Shown here piece after piece: positions 17,671-24,700 of a stretch of DNA of 64,000 nt. Position numbers and translations under genes: made by a program. Origin of the DNA: Colidextribacter sp. OB.20 (GTDB taxonomy: Bacteria; Bacillota; Clostridia; Oscillospirales; Oscillospiraceae). Under the pieces are notes generated by a model. The model was not told where the DNA came from. It saw only the letters and a list, made by a program, of their open reading frames with translations, and did no database searches. The stretch lies in assembly GCF_009911595.1 (NCBI RefSeq), contig NZ_QWKG01000017.1, forward strand, positions 1 through 64,000, in the 5' to 3' direction. Numbering within the stretch: position 1 is the stretch's first letter; each line of letters starts with the position of its first letter.

Positions 17671-20600
17671 ATGGCAGATGAGAAAAGCATGAATCCAGGC
17701 TCCTTCGATCAGGATTCCATGATGGTCTATATCGATCCCAAGCTGATGAGCAGCCTGAACGATCTGGCGGAGCGGAAGCAGGAGGACCTGAAGGCCCTCC
17801 AATCCGCCGCCGAGGACGGGGACCTGGAGGCCCAGTACAGCCTGGGCCGCAGCTACTACTACGGGGAGGACGGCGCCCCCAAGGACGGCAAGCAGGCCTT
17901 CTACTGGTTCAGCAGAGCCGCCGAGGGGGACAACATCGCCGCGCAGTACTATCTGGGCCTGTGCTATGTCCGGGGAATCGGCACGGAGAAGGACGAGGTC
18001 CGGGCGGTGGAGCTGTTCGCCGACGCGGCGGATCAGGGCTATATGCCCGCCGTGACTGAGCTGGGCCTGTGCTATGAGCTGGGCCACGGAGTGGTTATGG
18101 ACAAGGGCCACGCCGCCGACCTCTATCAGGAAGCCGCAGATCAGGACTATGCCCCCGCCCAGTGCAACCTGGGCTACTTCTACTACCAGGGCATCCACTT
18201 TGAGGAGAACAACGATATGGCGGCGGAGCTGTTCGCCAAGGCGGCCCAGCAGGGCTACCCCCGGGCTCAGGTGCTCATGGGGGAGTGCTTTGAGAACGGC
18301 TACGGGGTGGAGAAGGACCCGGCCAAGGCCGTGGAGCTCTACCGGGCCGCCTATGAGCAGCACTACCCTGACGGGGCCTGCTCCCTGGGGCTGTGCTACG
18401 AGTCGGGCACCGGCGTGGAGGAGGACAAGGAGCGCGCGGTGGAGCTGTACCGGGAGGCCGCCGAGCAGGGCTTTCCCCCCGCCCAGTGCAACCTGGGCTT
18501 CTGCTACTACATAGGCATTGGCACCAGGGAGAAGCCGGAGCAGGCGGTGGAGTGGTTCACCAAGGCCGCCGAGCGGGAGTATCCCCGGGCCATGTTCCTG
18601 TTGGGGGAGTGCTACGACCGGGGCTTCGGCGTGGAGCAGAACTATGACCGGGCGGTCAAGCTCTATCAGAGCGCGGCGGAGAAGGACTACACCTCCGCCT
18701 TCTGCTCCCTGGGCCTGTGCTATGAGCTGGGCCAGGGGGTGGCCGAGGACAAGGCCCGTGCGGTGGAGCTCTACCGCAAGGCGGCGGAGCGGGGGATGCC
18801 CCGGGCCCAGTGCAATCTGGGCTTCTGCTACTACACCGGCATCGGCGTGGAGGAGAGCAACGACGAGGCGGTGAAGTGGTTTGCCCAGGCCGCCGAGCAG
18901 GGCTATCCCCGGGGGATGCAGCTGCTGGCCGAGTGCTATGAGAACGGCTACGGCGTGGAAAAGGACGAGGCCCGGGCGGTGGAGCTGTACACCAAGGCCC
19001 GGGAGGCGGGCTATCCCCCCGCCTCCTGCTCGCTGGGGCTGTGCTATGAGACGGGCACCGGCGTGGAGATGGACAAGGCCCGGGCGGTGGAGCTGTATCG
19101 GGAGGCCGCCGAGAAGGGGGACTCCCGGGCGCAGTGCAACCTGGGCTACTGCTACTATGTCGGCATCGGGGTAGAGGAGGACGACGCTGAGGCTGCCAAA
19201 TGGTTTGAGAAGTCCGCCGCGGACGGCTATTCCAGGGGTATGCAGCTGCTGGGCGAGTGCTATGACCGGGGCTACGGCGTGGAACAGGACCTGACAAAGG
19301 CCGCGCAGCTCTACCAGCAGGCCAGCGACAGGGGGAATGTCCCCGCCATGTGCTCCCTGGGCCTGTGCTATGAGCTGGGCCAGGGGGTAGAGGAGGACAA
19401 GGAGAAGGCGCGGGAGCTCTACCTCAAGGCCGCCGAGCGGGGCTATCCCCGGGCCCAGTGCAATTTAGGCTTCTTCTACTACCAGGGCATCAGCGTGGAG
19501 GAGGACAACGAGCAGGCGGTGAAGTGGTTCACAAGAGCCGCCGACCAGGGCTACCCCCGGGCCCAGCAGTTGCTGGCCGAGTGCTATGAGAACGGCTACG
19601 GCGTGGAGAAGGACCTGAAAAAGGCGGTTGAGCTCTATCAGAAGTCCCATGAGGGGGGCTATCCCCCCGCAACCTGCGCCCTGGGCGTATGCTATGAATA
19701 CGGCGACGGGGTGGAGATGGACAAGGCCCGGGCGGTGGAGCTCTACCGCCAGGCGGCGGAACGGGGAATGGCCCGGGCCCAATGCAATCTGGGCTTCTGC
19801 TACTACCAGGGCATTGGCGTGGAGATGGACGACAGTCAGGCCTTCATGTGGTTTCAGAAGGCGGCCGGTCAGGAATACACCCGGGCCGTTCAGCTGCTGG
19901 GCGAGTGCTATGAGAACGGCTACGGCACCCAGAAGGACGAGACTAGGGCGGCGGAGCTGTACCGCCAGGCGGCGGAGCAGGATTATCCCCCTGCCATCTG
20001 CTCTCTGGGGCTGTGCTACGAGCTGGGCATCGGCGTGGAGATGGACAAGAAGCGCGGAGTGGAGCTCTACCGTCAGGCGGCGGAGCGGGGCTACTCCCGG
20101 GCCCAGTGCAACCTGGGGTACTGCTACTACGAGGGCATTGGGGTGGAAAAGGACGACGATCAGGCCTTCCGGTGGTTCAGCCGGGCGGCGGAGCAGGGCC
20201 AGACCCGGGCGCTGTGTATGCTGGGGCTGTGCTATGAGCTGGGCCGGGGCGTGATGGAGGACAAAAAGAAGGCCACTGAGTACTACCGCCAGTCCGCCGA
20301 CAGCGGCAACGTCACCGCCATGTGCAACCTGGGGTACTGCTACTACACCGGCATCGGCGTGGCCGAGGACGAGGCGGAGGCCGTCAAGTGGTTCCAGAAG
20401 GCCGCCGACCGGGGTCAGCCTCGGGCGCTGTTCCTGCTGGGTGAGTGCTATGAGGAGGGCAACGGCATCCAGGCCGACCTGGCCAAGGCCAAGGAGCTCT
20501 ATCAGAAGGCCGCAGACAAGGGCTATCAGAGCGCCAAGGAGGCCCTCCAGCGGCTGGACGACCAGCCGGCCAGCGGCCCTTACACCTACAACGCCCCAAA

Positions 20601-20688
20601 AGCTGACAAGCCCGCGCCCCCGGCCCCCAAGGCCAAGGCGCCGGAGAAGAAGAAAAGGGGCGGCCTGTTCGGTTTCTTCAAAAAGTAA
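17671..20688 (+). CDS. Giant Sel1-repeat protein (25 tandem units)
   Basis: The 1005-residue protein has an N-terminal segment of about 54 residues, 25 back-to-back 36-residue Sel1-like (TPR-related) repeats, and a Pro/Ala/Lys-rich tail ending in GGLFGFFKK. No signal peptide is visible, so it is probably cytoplasmic, perhaps membrane-touching through the tail. From repeat 3 on, units alternate strictly as three types: CSLGLCYE, QCNLGxCYY and LLGECYENGYG. This gives a 108-residue higher-order period. Unit 23 breaks the order by omitting one third-type unit. Sel1 proteins are scaffolds for protein complexes; the partner here is unknown. The ribosome site is AGAAAGGAAG, and it may be co-transcribed with rpoD. 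Confidence 0.9.
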   Translation: MADEKSMNPGSFDQDSMMVYIDPKLMSSLNDLAERKQEDLKALQSAAEDGDLEAQYSLGRSYYYGEDGAPKDGKQAFYWFSRAAEGDNIAAQYYLGLCYVRGIGTEKDEVRAVELFADAADQGYMPAVTELGLCYELGHGVVMDKGHAADLYQEAADQDYAPAQCNLGYFYYQGIHFEENNDMAAELFAKAAQQGYPRAQVLMGECFENGYGVEKDPAKAVELYRAAYEQHYPDGACSLGLCYESGTGVEEDKERAVELYREAAEQGFPPAQCNLGFCYYIGIGTREKPEQAVEWFTKAAEREYPRAMFLLGECYDRGFGVEQNYDRAVKLYQSAAEKDYTSAFCSLGLCYELGQGVAEDKARAVELYRKAAERGMPRAQCNLGFCYYTGIGVEESNDEAVKWFAQAAEQGYPRGMQLLAECYENGYGVEKDEARAVELYTKAREAGYPPASCSLGLCYETGTGVEMDKARAVELYREAAEKGDSRAQCNLGYCYYVGIGVEEDDAEAAKWFEKSAADGYSRGMQLLGECYDRGYGVEQDLTKAAQLYQQASDRGNVPAMCSLGLCYELGQGVEEDKEKARELYLKAAERGYPRAQCNLGFFYYQGISVEEDNEQAVKWFTRAADQGYPRAQQLLAECYENGYGVEKDLKKAVELYQKSHEGGYPPATCALGVCYEYGDGVEMDKARAVELYRQAAERGMARAQCNLGFCYYQGIGVEMDDSQAFMWFQKAAGQEYTRAVQLLGECYENGYGTQKDETRAAELYRQAAEQDYPPAICSLGLCYELGIGVEMDKKRGVELYRQAAERGYSRAQCNLGYCYYEGIGVEKDDDQAFRWFSRAAEQGQTRALCMLGLCYELGRGVMEDKKKATEYYRQSADSGNVTAMCNLGYCYYTGIGVAEDEAEAVKWFQKAADRGQPRALFLLGECYEEGNGIQADLAKAKELYQKAADKGYQSAKEALQRLDDQPASGPYTYNAPKADKPAPPAPKAKAPEKKKRGGLFGFFKK

Positions 20689-20698
20689 AGTATTTAGA

Positions 20699-20737
20699 AA
20701 CCGGCGGCTGACATTGGGTCAGCCGCCGGTTCTTTAT
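20699..20737. terminator. Bidirectional terminator after the Sel1 gene
   Basis: AACCGGCGGCTGA (20699-20711) and TCAGCCGCCGGTT (20719-20731) form a perfect 13-bp stem, followed by CTTTAT on the plus strand. It also covers the final codons of the convergent gene ending at 20734. Confidence 0.88.
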
Positions 20738-21171
20738 AGTCCTGTCAGTCTCATAGAGGGCTCCCCCGTCACCCGTTCGCCCAGGAGATCGGCCCATCTC
20801 TCGGTATAAAAGCCGTAATAGGATATGCCGCTGCGCCATCTCCGTTGGCAGGCGGGCAGCTGGGCCCACAGGAGGGAGGGCAGACCGATCAGCGGCAGAT
20901 AGAGCGGGCCCAGGATCAGGGATTGAATCGTGTGCCCGTACTCATGGACCAGCAGCTGCCTGTCTTGACCGTTCGGGGGCTTGTCCGTGATGAAGAGGAA
21001 CAGCCCCAGGGACAGGCTGGAGTAGAGGGGATAGACCGTCGCCACCGCGCCGTGGTAGCGGAAGTGGGGGCGGCTCCAGTACCGCAGAAGGACGACTCCG
21101 CCCAGAACTGTCTGAATCAGCCCCCAGGTGCACTGGACCAAAGCATAGAGCAGGGGTCTTAGTCTCTTCAT
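20734..21171 (-). CDS. Small membrane protein with HExxH zinc-protease-like motif
   Basis: The 145-residue protein has hydrophobic helices at about 7-30, 44-61 and 83-103. HEYGH lies at residues 76-80, followed by TIQSLILGPLYL, and a later E124 and D128 in YTERWADLLG could supply the third metal ligand. This resembles a minimal zincin, but I cannot assign a family and no substrate is suggested. It lies 3 bases downstream of the gene starting at 21858, so the two are probably co-transcribed. The last residues overlap the terminator of the Sel1 gene. Confidence 0.75.
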   Translation of the reverse strand: MKRLRPLLYALVQCTWGLIQTVLGGVVLLRYWSRPHFRYHGAVATVYPLYSSLSLGLFLFITDKPPNGQDRQLLVHEYGHTIQSLILGPLYLPLIGLPSLLWAQLPACQRRWRSGISYYGFYTERWADLLGERVTGEPSMRLTGL

Positions 21172-21174
21172 ACC

Positions 21175-21858
21175 TTAGTTGGAAATTCCGGAGGCCTCTT
21201 TCGCCTGCCGGACCAGCTCATTGATCTTGTCATTGGCGGCCTGCCTGGCGATTTTGGAGGTCTCCTCCACGGTGGGAACATGGATATCCTTCAAAGCATA
21301 GGGGTCATTAAGCCGCAGACCGGAGCCGGTGAGCATGGCCCGCACCTGGGTGTAGGTCCACTGCCGCTCTCCTGCCGGCATACCAGCGTCAAAGTAGCCG
21401 CTCCAGGAGCACTGATACTTGGCGGCGATGAAATTCAGCTGGCTGGGCAGGTCCCGTCCCAGAGGGCTGTTCAGCGCCTCCTGGAAGGCGCCGGCGTAGT
21501 AGTCTTTGATGGCGCCTTCAGCGGCGTCGCGAAACTCCGTGATCTGGGAGATGTAGGAGTCGAAATAGCTTTTGCACCAGATTTGCCCGTCCGGGTCCAC
21601 TGTGGCGTTCCAGTTGACCTCCAGCTTCTGCTCACCCAGCTGCTCCCGAACCATGGACATCAATTCGTCTCTGGTCATGTTGACCCAGATCTGGTCAGGG
21701 CCAGGCGCTTCTGCGGCGGCCTGCCGCCCCTTGGAGGAGAGCTCCAGCCTGTCCTGAGATTGCTCCGGGGTTTGGTCCGCTTTTTTCTCCGGGGCGGCAA
21801 ACCGGGCCGTCCGGATGGGAGAAATCTGGCCGGCTCTGGGGTCAAAAATAATGTCCAT
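21175..21858 (-). CDS. Hypothetical soluble protein
   Basis: The 227-residue protein has no signal peptide or membrane segment. The N-terminal 50 residues are disordered and rich in Gln, Pro, Lys and Ala (GQISPIRTARFAAPEK). The rest looks mostly helical, with two Cys and many aromatic residues. I do not recognise it. The N-terminus loosely recalls anti-sigma FlgM-type proteins, but no real motif supports that. GGAG lies 9 bases before the ATG. It precedes the HExxH gene in a probable two-gene unit. Confidence 0.65.
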   Translation of the reverse strand: MDIIFDPRAGQISPIRTARFAAPEKKADQTPEQSQDRLELSSKGRQAAAEAPGPDQIWVNMTRDELMSMVREQLGEQKLEVNWNATVDPDGQIWCKSYFDSYISQITEFRDAAEGAIKDYYAGAFQEALNSPLGRDLPSQLNFIAAKYQCSWSGYFDAGMPAGERQWTYTQVRAMLTGSGLRLNDPYALKDIHVPTVEETSKIARQAANDKINELVRQAKEASGISN

Positions 21859-21920
21859 AAACTGTTCACTCCTTTTTTGATGGCTGATATCATATATATC
21901 GGCGAAAAGCTGGGAAAATT

Positions 21921-21951
21921 AAGCGGCTGTCCCGGGTCAAGGGCAGCCGCT
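21921..21951 (-). terminator. Terminator of rqcH
   Basis: AAGCGGCTG and CAGCCGCTT pair, with an inner CCC/GGG, and are followed on the minus strand by AATTTT, just past the rqcH stop codon. Confidence 0.75.
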
Positions 21952-21959
21952 TGGCGCTG

Positions 21960-23726
21960 TTATTTCACCCTCAGCCGCTTGGCCAGCTCCCCGTCGGGGG
22001 TGACCTGGGCGGTCTCATAGGTGGTGTAGATTACCATGCCGGGCCGGGCGCCCCCGGGCTTCTTGACATACCGGACAGGGGTGTAGTCCACCGGCACCTT
22101 GCTGCTGTCCCGGGCCTGGGAGAACCAGGCGGCCAGCACTGCGGCCTCGTTCAGACTTTGCAGGTCAGGCTGGCCTCCCTCAGTCCACAAAATCACGTGG
22201 GAGCCGTGGATTTTCTGAGTGTGGAACCAGATGTCCCCCTTGCCCGCCAGCCGGCACGTGAGCAGGTCGTTCTGGCTGTTGTTTTTGCCCACCGAGATGC
22301 GCAGGCCGGTGGTTGATATAAATTCCATGGGCTTGGATACCGCCCGCCTGCCCCGGTCCTTGGCCTTGCCGGGGCGGCGGAGGTAGCCGGTGTCCGTCAG
22401 CTCCTGACGGATCTCTGTCAGGTCCCGTTCCCCTTCGGCCAAGGAGATGTTCTCCAGCACGCTGTTGAGATAGTCCAGCTCCTGCCGGCCCTTCTCCAGC
22501 TGAATGGTGAGCATCTCCTCCGCCTTTTTGGCCCGGTTGTAATCCTTATAATACTTGGCGGCGTTCTGCTGGGGGGTGAGGAGGGGGTCCAGCTTGATCT
22601 CGATCTCCTTTCCCTCGGGATCGTAAAAATCCGCCGCCCGGAGACGGGCCATCCCCTTCTCCATCTGGTAAAAATTGCTGGTAACGATGTCGCCCAGCTG
22701 GCGCAGACGGTCCCGGTCCTTTGTGGCGGCCAGCTCCTTCTCCTGATTGCCGAGCTTCCGGGCGGTGCGGTCCCGGGCGTTGGTGACCAGCTTAATCAGG
22801 TCCTGGCCCTTCTGCTTTACCCGGTCCTGGCGCTCCCGCTGCTCGAAGAAGGCGTCCAGCAGGGGAGAGAAGCCGGGCCAGGCGGTAATCTCCGCCGCTC
22901 CCCCATACTGCTCCACCGGCAGAAAGGTGAAATCCTTTGGCCGGCCGTCCAGAGAGACTACAGTCGGTGTAAAGCGGTTTTCCATTACGATGTTTTGCAG
23001 CTCCGTGAGGCGGTCCAGCAGCCGCCCCCGACCCTCCGGGCCCAAGGCATTCAGCCGGATATCGGTGGAGCCTCCGGCCCGGTGGGCCAGCTCCCGGCAG
23101 ACCAGGGGGGACAGCCCGCCGAAGGTGTCCAGCAGCCATCTGTCCGCCTGGGCCTCCTCCGGGGCGGCGGACAGCAGAGCCTCCAGTTTCTCCCTGTCTG
23201 CCGTAAGGGGATTTTCCTTGTCAATCCTTGGGGGAAGCCGATAGAACATCCCCGGCTGGAGAATGCGTCCAGCGGTGACGTCTCCCCCGGTGTGGCGGAT
23301 ACAGTCCAGGATGCGGCCCTCTCCGTCCAGCAGGAGGAGGTTGGTCTTGTGGCTGATGGCCTCCAGCACCAATTTGCGCTCCACCCGGTCACCCAGCTCG
23401 TTGAGGGCCTCAAAGCGGAGGACGGCCACCCGCTCCAGGGGAGTCTGGACGATCTCCAGCAGCCGGGCCCCGGACATGTGCTTGCGCAGCAGCATGCAGA
23501 ACATGGGGGGCTTCTCCGGGTTCTCCAGAGGGAGGGTAGTGAGATGGAGCCGGGGGTGGGGCGGGCTGGCCGACAGCAGCAGGCGCACGTTGCCCGTGTT
23601 CTGGGTCCGCAGAGCCAGCACCACCTCGTCCCGGCCGGGCTGGTAGATCTTATCCACCCGGGCTCCGGCCAGGCTGGTATTCAATTCGTGGATGACGCCA
23701 GATAAGCACAGCGCGTCTAAGGGCAT
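21960..23726 (-). CDS. rqcH: Ribosome quality control factor RqcH (NFACT family)
   Basis: The 588-residue protein is the bacterial homologue of Rqc2/NEMF. It binds split 50S subunits carrying stalled peptidyl-tRNA and recruits tRNA-Ala to add C-terminal alanine tails. The NFACT-N domain starts MPLDALCLSGVIHELN. A long helical coiled-coil section lies about residues 270-430. The NFACT-R domain contains SVGKNNSQNDLLTCRLAGKGDIWFHTQ and the IHGSHVIL motif. The ATG at 23726 follows AGGTGAT. A longer reading would begin inside the family A repeat. It ends at its own terminator. Confidence 0.95.
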   Translation of the reverse strand: MPLDALCLSGVIHELNTSLAGARVDKIYQPGRDEVVLALRTQNTGNVRLLLSASPPHPRLHLTTLPLENPEKPPMFCMLLRKHMSGARLLEIVQTPLERVAVLRFEALNELGDRVERKLVLEAISHKTNLLLLDGEGRILDCIRHTGGDVTAGRILQPGMFYRLPPRIDKENPLTADREKLEALLSAAPEEAQADRWLLDTFGGLSPLVCRELAHRAGGSTDIRLNALGPEGRGRLLDRLTELQNIVMENRFTPTVVSLDGRPKDFTFLPVEQYGGAAEITAWPGFSPLLDAFFEQRERQDRVKQKGQDLIKLVTNARDRTARKLGNQEKELAATKDRDRLRQLGDIVTSNFYQMEKGMARLRAADFYDPEGKEIEIKLDPLLTPQQNAAKYYKDYNRAKKAEEMLTIQLEKGRQELDYLNSVLENISLAEGERDLTEIRQELTDTGYLRRPGKAKDRGRRAVSKPMEFISTTGLRISVGKNNSQNDLLTCRLAGKGDIWFHTQKIHGSHVILWTEGGQPDLQSLNEAAVLAAWFSQARDSSKVPVDYTPVRYVKKPGGARPGMVIYTTYETAQVTPDGELAKRLRVK

Positions 23727-23749
23727 AGAGATCACCTCTTGGGATCGTT

Positions 23750-23819
23750 TGTAGGGGCGCATATTATGCGCCCGCAGGTCCTGCCTATCATTTACGGGCG
23801 GATGATATCCGCCCCTACA
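23750..23819. repeat. Dispersed palindromic repeat family A, copy 2
   Basis: TGTAGGGGCGCATATTATGC at the left and GGATGATATCCGCCCCTACA at the right, inverted with respect to each other. The right terminus provides the TAG stop codon of the minus-strand gene ending at 23815. Confidence 0.87.
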
Positions 23820-24099
23820 GAGGCATCCGCATTAAAATTAGCTTAACAGCCTTGTATCCAGCCTCCGTTTTAATCATATCTGCTGGACATTGGTGGTTAA
23901 GAGCCGGAACCTTTTTGTAAATCCATTTAGAAGATTGAACGCCAAGGACCCCCTTGATAACTTTTGTAAGCTCGGTTGGGATACCGGGCAGCTCGTTTTC
24001 TTCGACAGAAATACCATCAAAATGCTGAGAAAAATTGCAGTATTCAGCCTCTAAAGAGTCAAATATTAACGCTAATTCCTGAATTTTATGACATTCCAC
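23815..24099 (-). CDS. DUF2384-like (Xre/MbcA/ParS toxin-binding) small protein
   Basis: The 94-residue protein's C-terminal half (KKVPALNHQCPADMIKTEAG followed by YKAVKLIL) resembles the toxin-binding domain of Xre/MbcA/ParS antitoxins, whose partner is usually a RES-domain toxin. No RES gene is adjacent, so it may be an orphan or a different use of the fold. The start is GTG, placed 1 base after the mrnC stop, with GGAGG inside the mrnC end, so the two are coupled. The gene is visibly more AT-rich than its neighbours. Its CTG-TAG end lies in the terminus of the family A repeat. Confidence 0.65.
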   Translation of the reverse strand: MECHKIQELALIFDSLEAEYCNFSQHFDGISVEENELPGIPTELTKVIKGVLGVQSSKWIYKKVPALNHQCPADMIKTEAGYKAVKLILMRMPL

Positions 24100-24100
24100 A

Positions 24101-24502
24101 TTACTCCTCCATCATCACAGCAAATAACTCGTTCAGCCGCTCTGTCCTCCCCTGGAGGTATAGCCAGCCGAACAGGGCCTCCAGGCCGGTGGCGGTCTGG
24201 TACTGGGCCCGGCTGGCCGCCTTGGGAATGGAGTGGGGGGCGGTGTTCCGGCCCCGGCGGAAGACGTCGGCCTCCTCCTGGTCGAGGAGGGGCTGAATCC
24301 GCTCAAACCGCTCCGCCTGAGCGGGGGCGGCCACATACTTGACGGTGGCCCGGTGCAGGTCCTTGGCTTTCGCCTTTCCGTGGAGCACCAGCCAGGAGCG
24401 GACCATCACCTCGTAGACCCCGTCCCCCAGGTGGGCCAGCCCCAGGGTGGACAGGGAGAGAAGGGTGTTCCTGTCGGTGTTCAGGTGGAAGTAGTCGGTC
24501 AT
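24101..24502 (-). CDS. mrnC: Mini-ribonuclease III
   Basis: The 133-residue stand-alone RNase III catalytic domain lacks a dsRNA-binding domain. It matures 23S rRNA in Bacillus. LSLSTLGLAHLGDGVYEVMVR carries the catalytic D, and the C-terminal EALFGWLYLQGRTERL is the second acidic site. A typical FRRGRN(T) segment follows the central helix. The ATG at 24502 has AGAGGAG upstream and is favoured over more distal starts. The full-length RNase III gene is at 51104. Confidence 0.93.
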   Translation of the reverse strand: MTDYFHLNTDRNTLLSLSTLGLAHLGDGVYEVMVRSWLVLHGKAKAKDLHRATVKYVAAPAQAERFERIQPLLDQEEADVFRRGRNTAPHSIPKAASRAQYQTATGLEALFGWLYLQGRTERLNELFAVMMEE

Positions 24503-24560
24503 GGCAAAGAGCTCCTCTTTCGCGAAGTGGGATGATTTTATCACATTTTTTCAGGGATGG

Positions 24561-24646
24561 CAAGTAGGGGGCGACGACCCCGGCGCCCCGCCTATAAAAG
24601 GGCAGAGGGCTGGAAAACGGCGCGCCGGGTCGTCGCGCCCTACTTG
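24561..24646. repeat. Dispersed palindromic repeat family B, copy 3
   Basis: CAAGTAGGGGGCGACGACC at the left and GGTCGTCGCGCCCTACTTG at the right are near-perfect inverted ends around about 45 bases. The last bases (TTG) overlap the -35 box proposed for comEC. Confidence 0.87.
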
Positions 24647-24672
24647 CAAATTTTCCCCAAACGTGATACTCT
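24644..24672 (+). promoter_or_regulatory. Probable promoter for comEC-holA
   Basis: TTGCAA (24644-24649), a 17-base spacer with an extended TGA, and TACTCT (24667-24672). The -35 starts at the terminus of the family B repeat. Confidence 0.5.
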
Positions 24673-24700
24673 GGAAAAAAGCCGGGGAGGGGGAGAGGAT

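Noticed and set aside
17671-20688. Sel1 repeat array as an assembly artefact
   Set aside because: Units are diverged at the residue level, with no exact duplicate blocks, so a misassembly is unlikely, though copy number could still vary.
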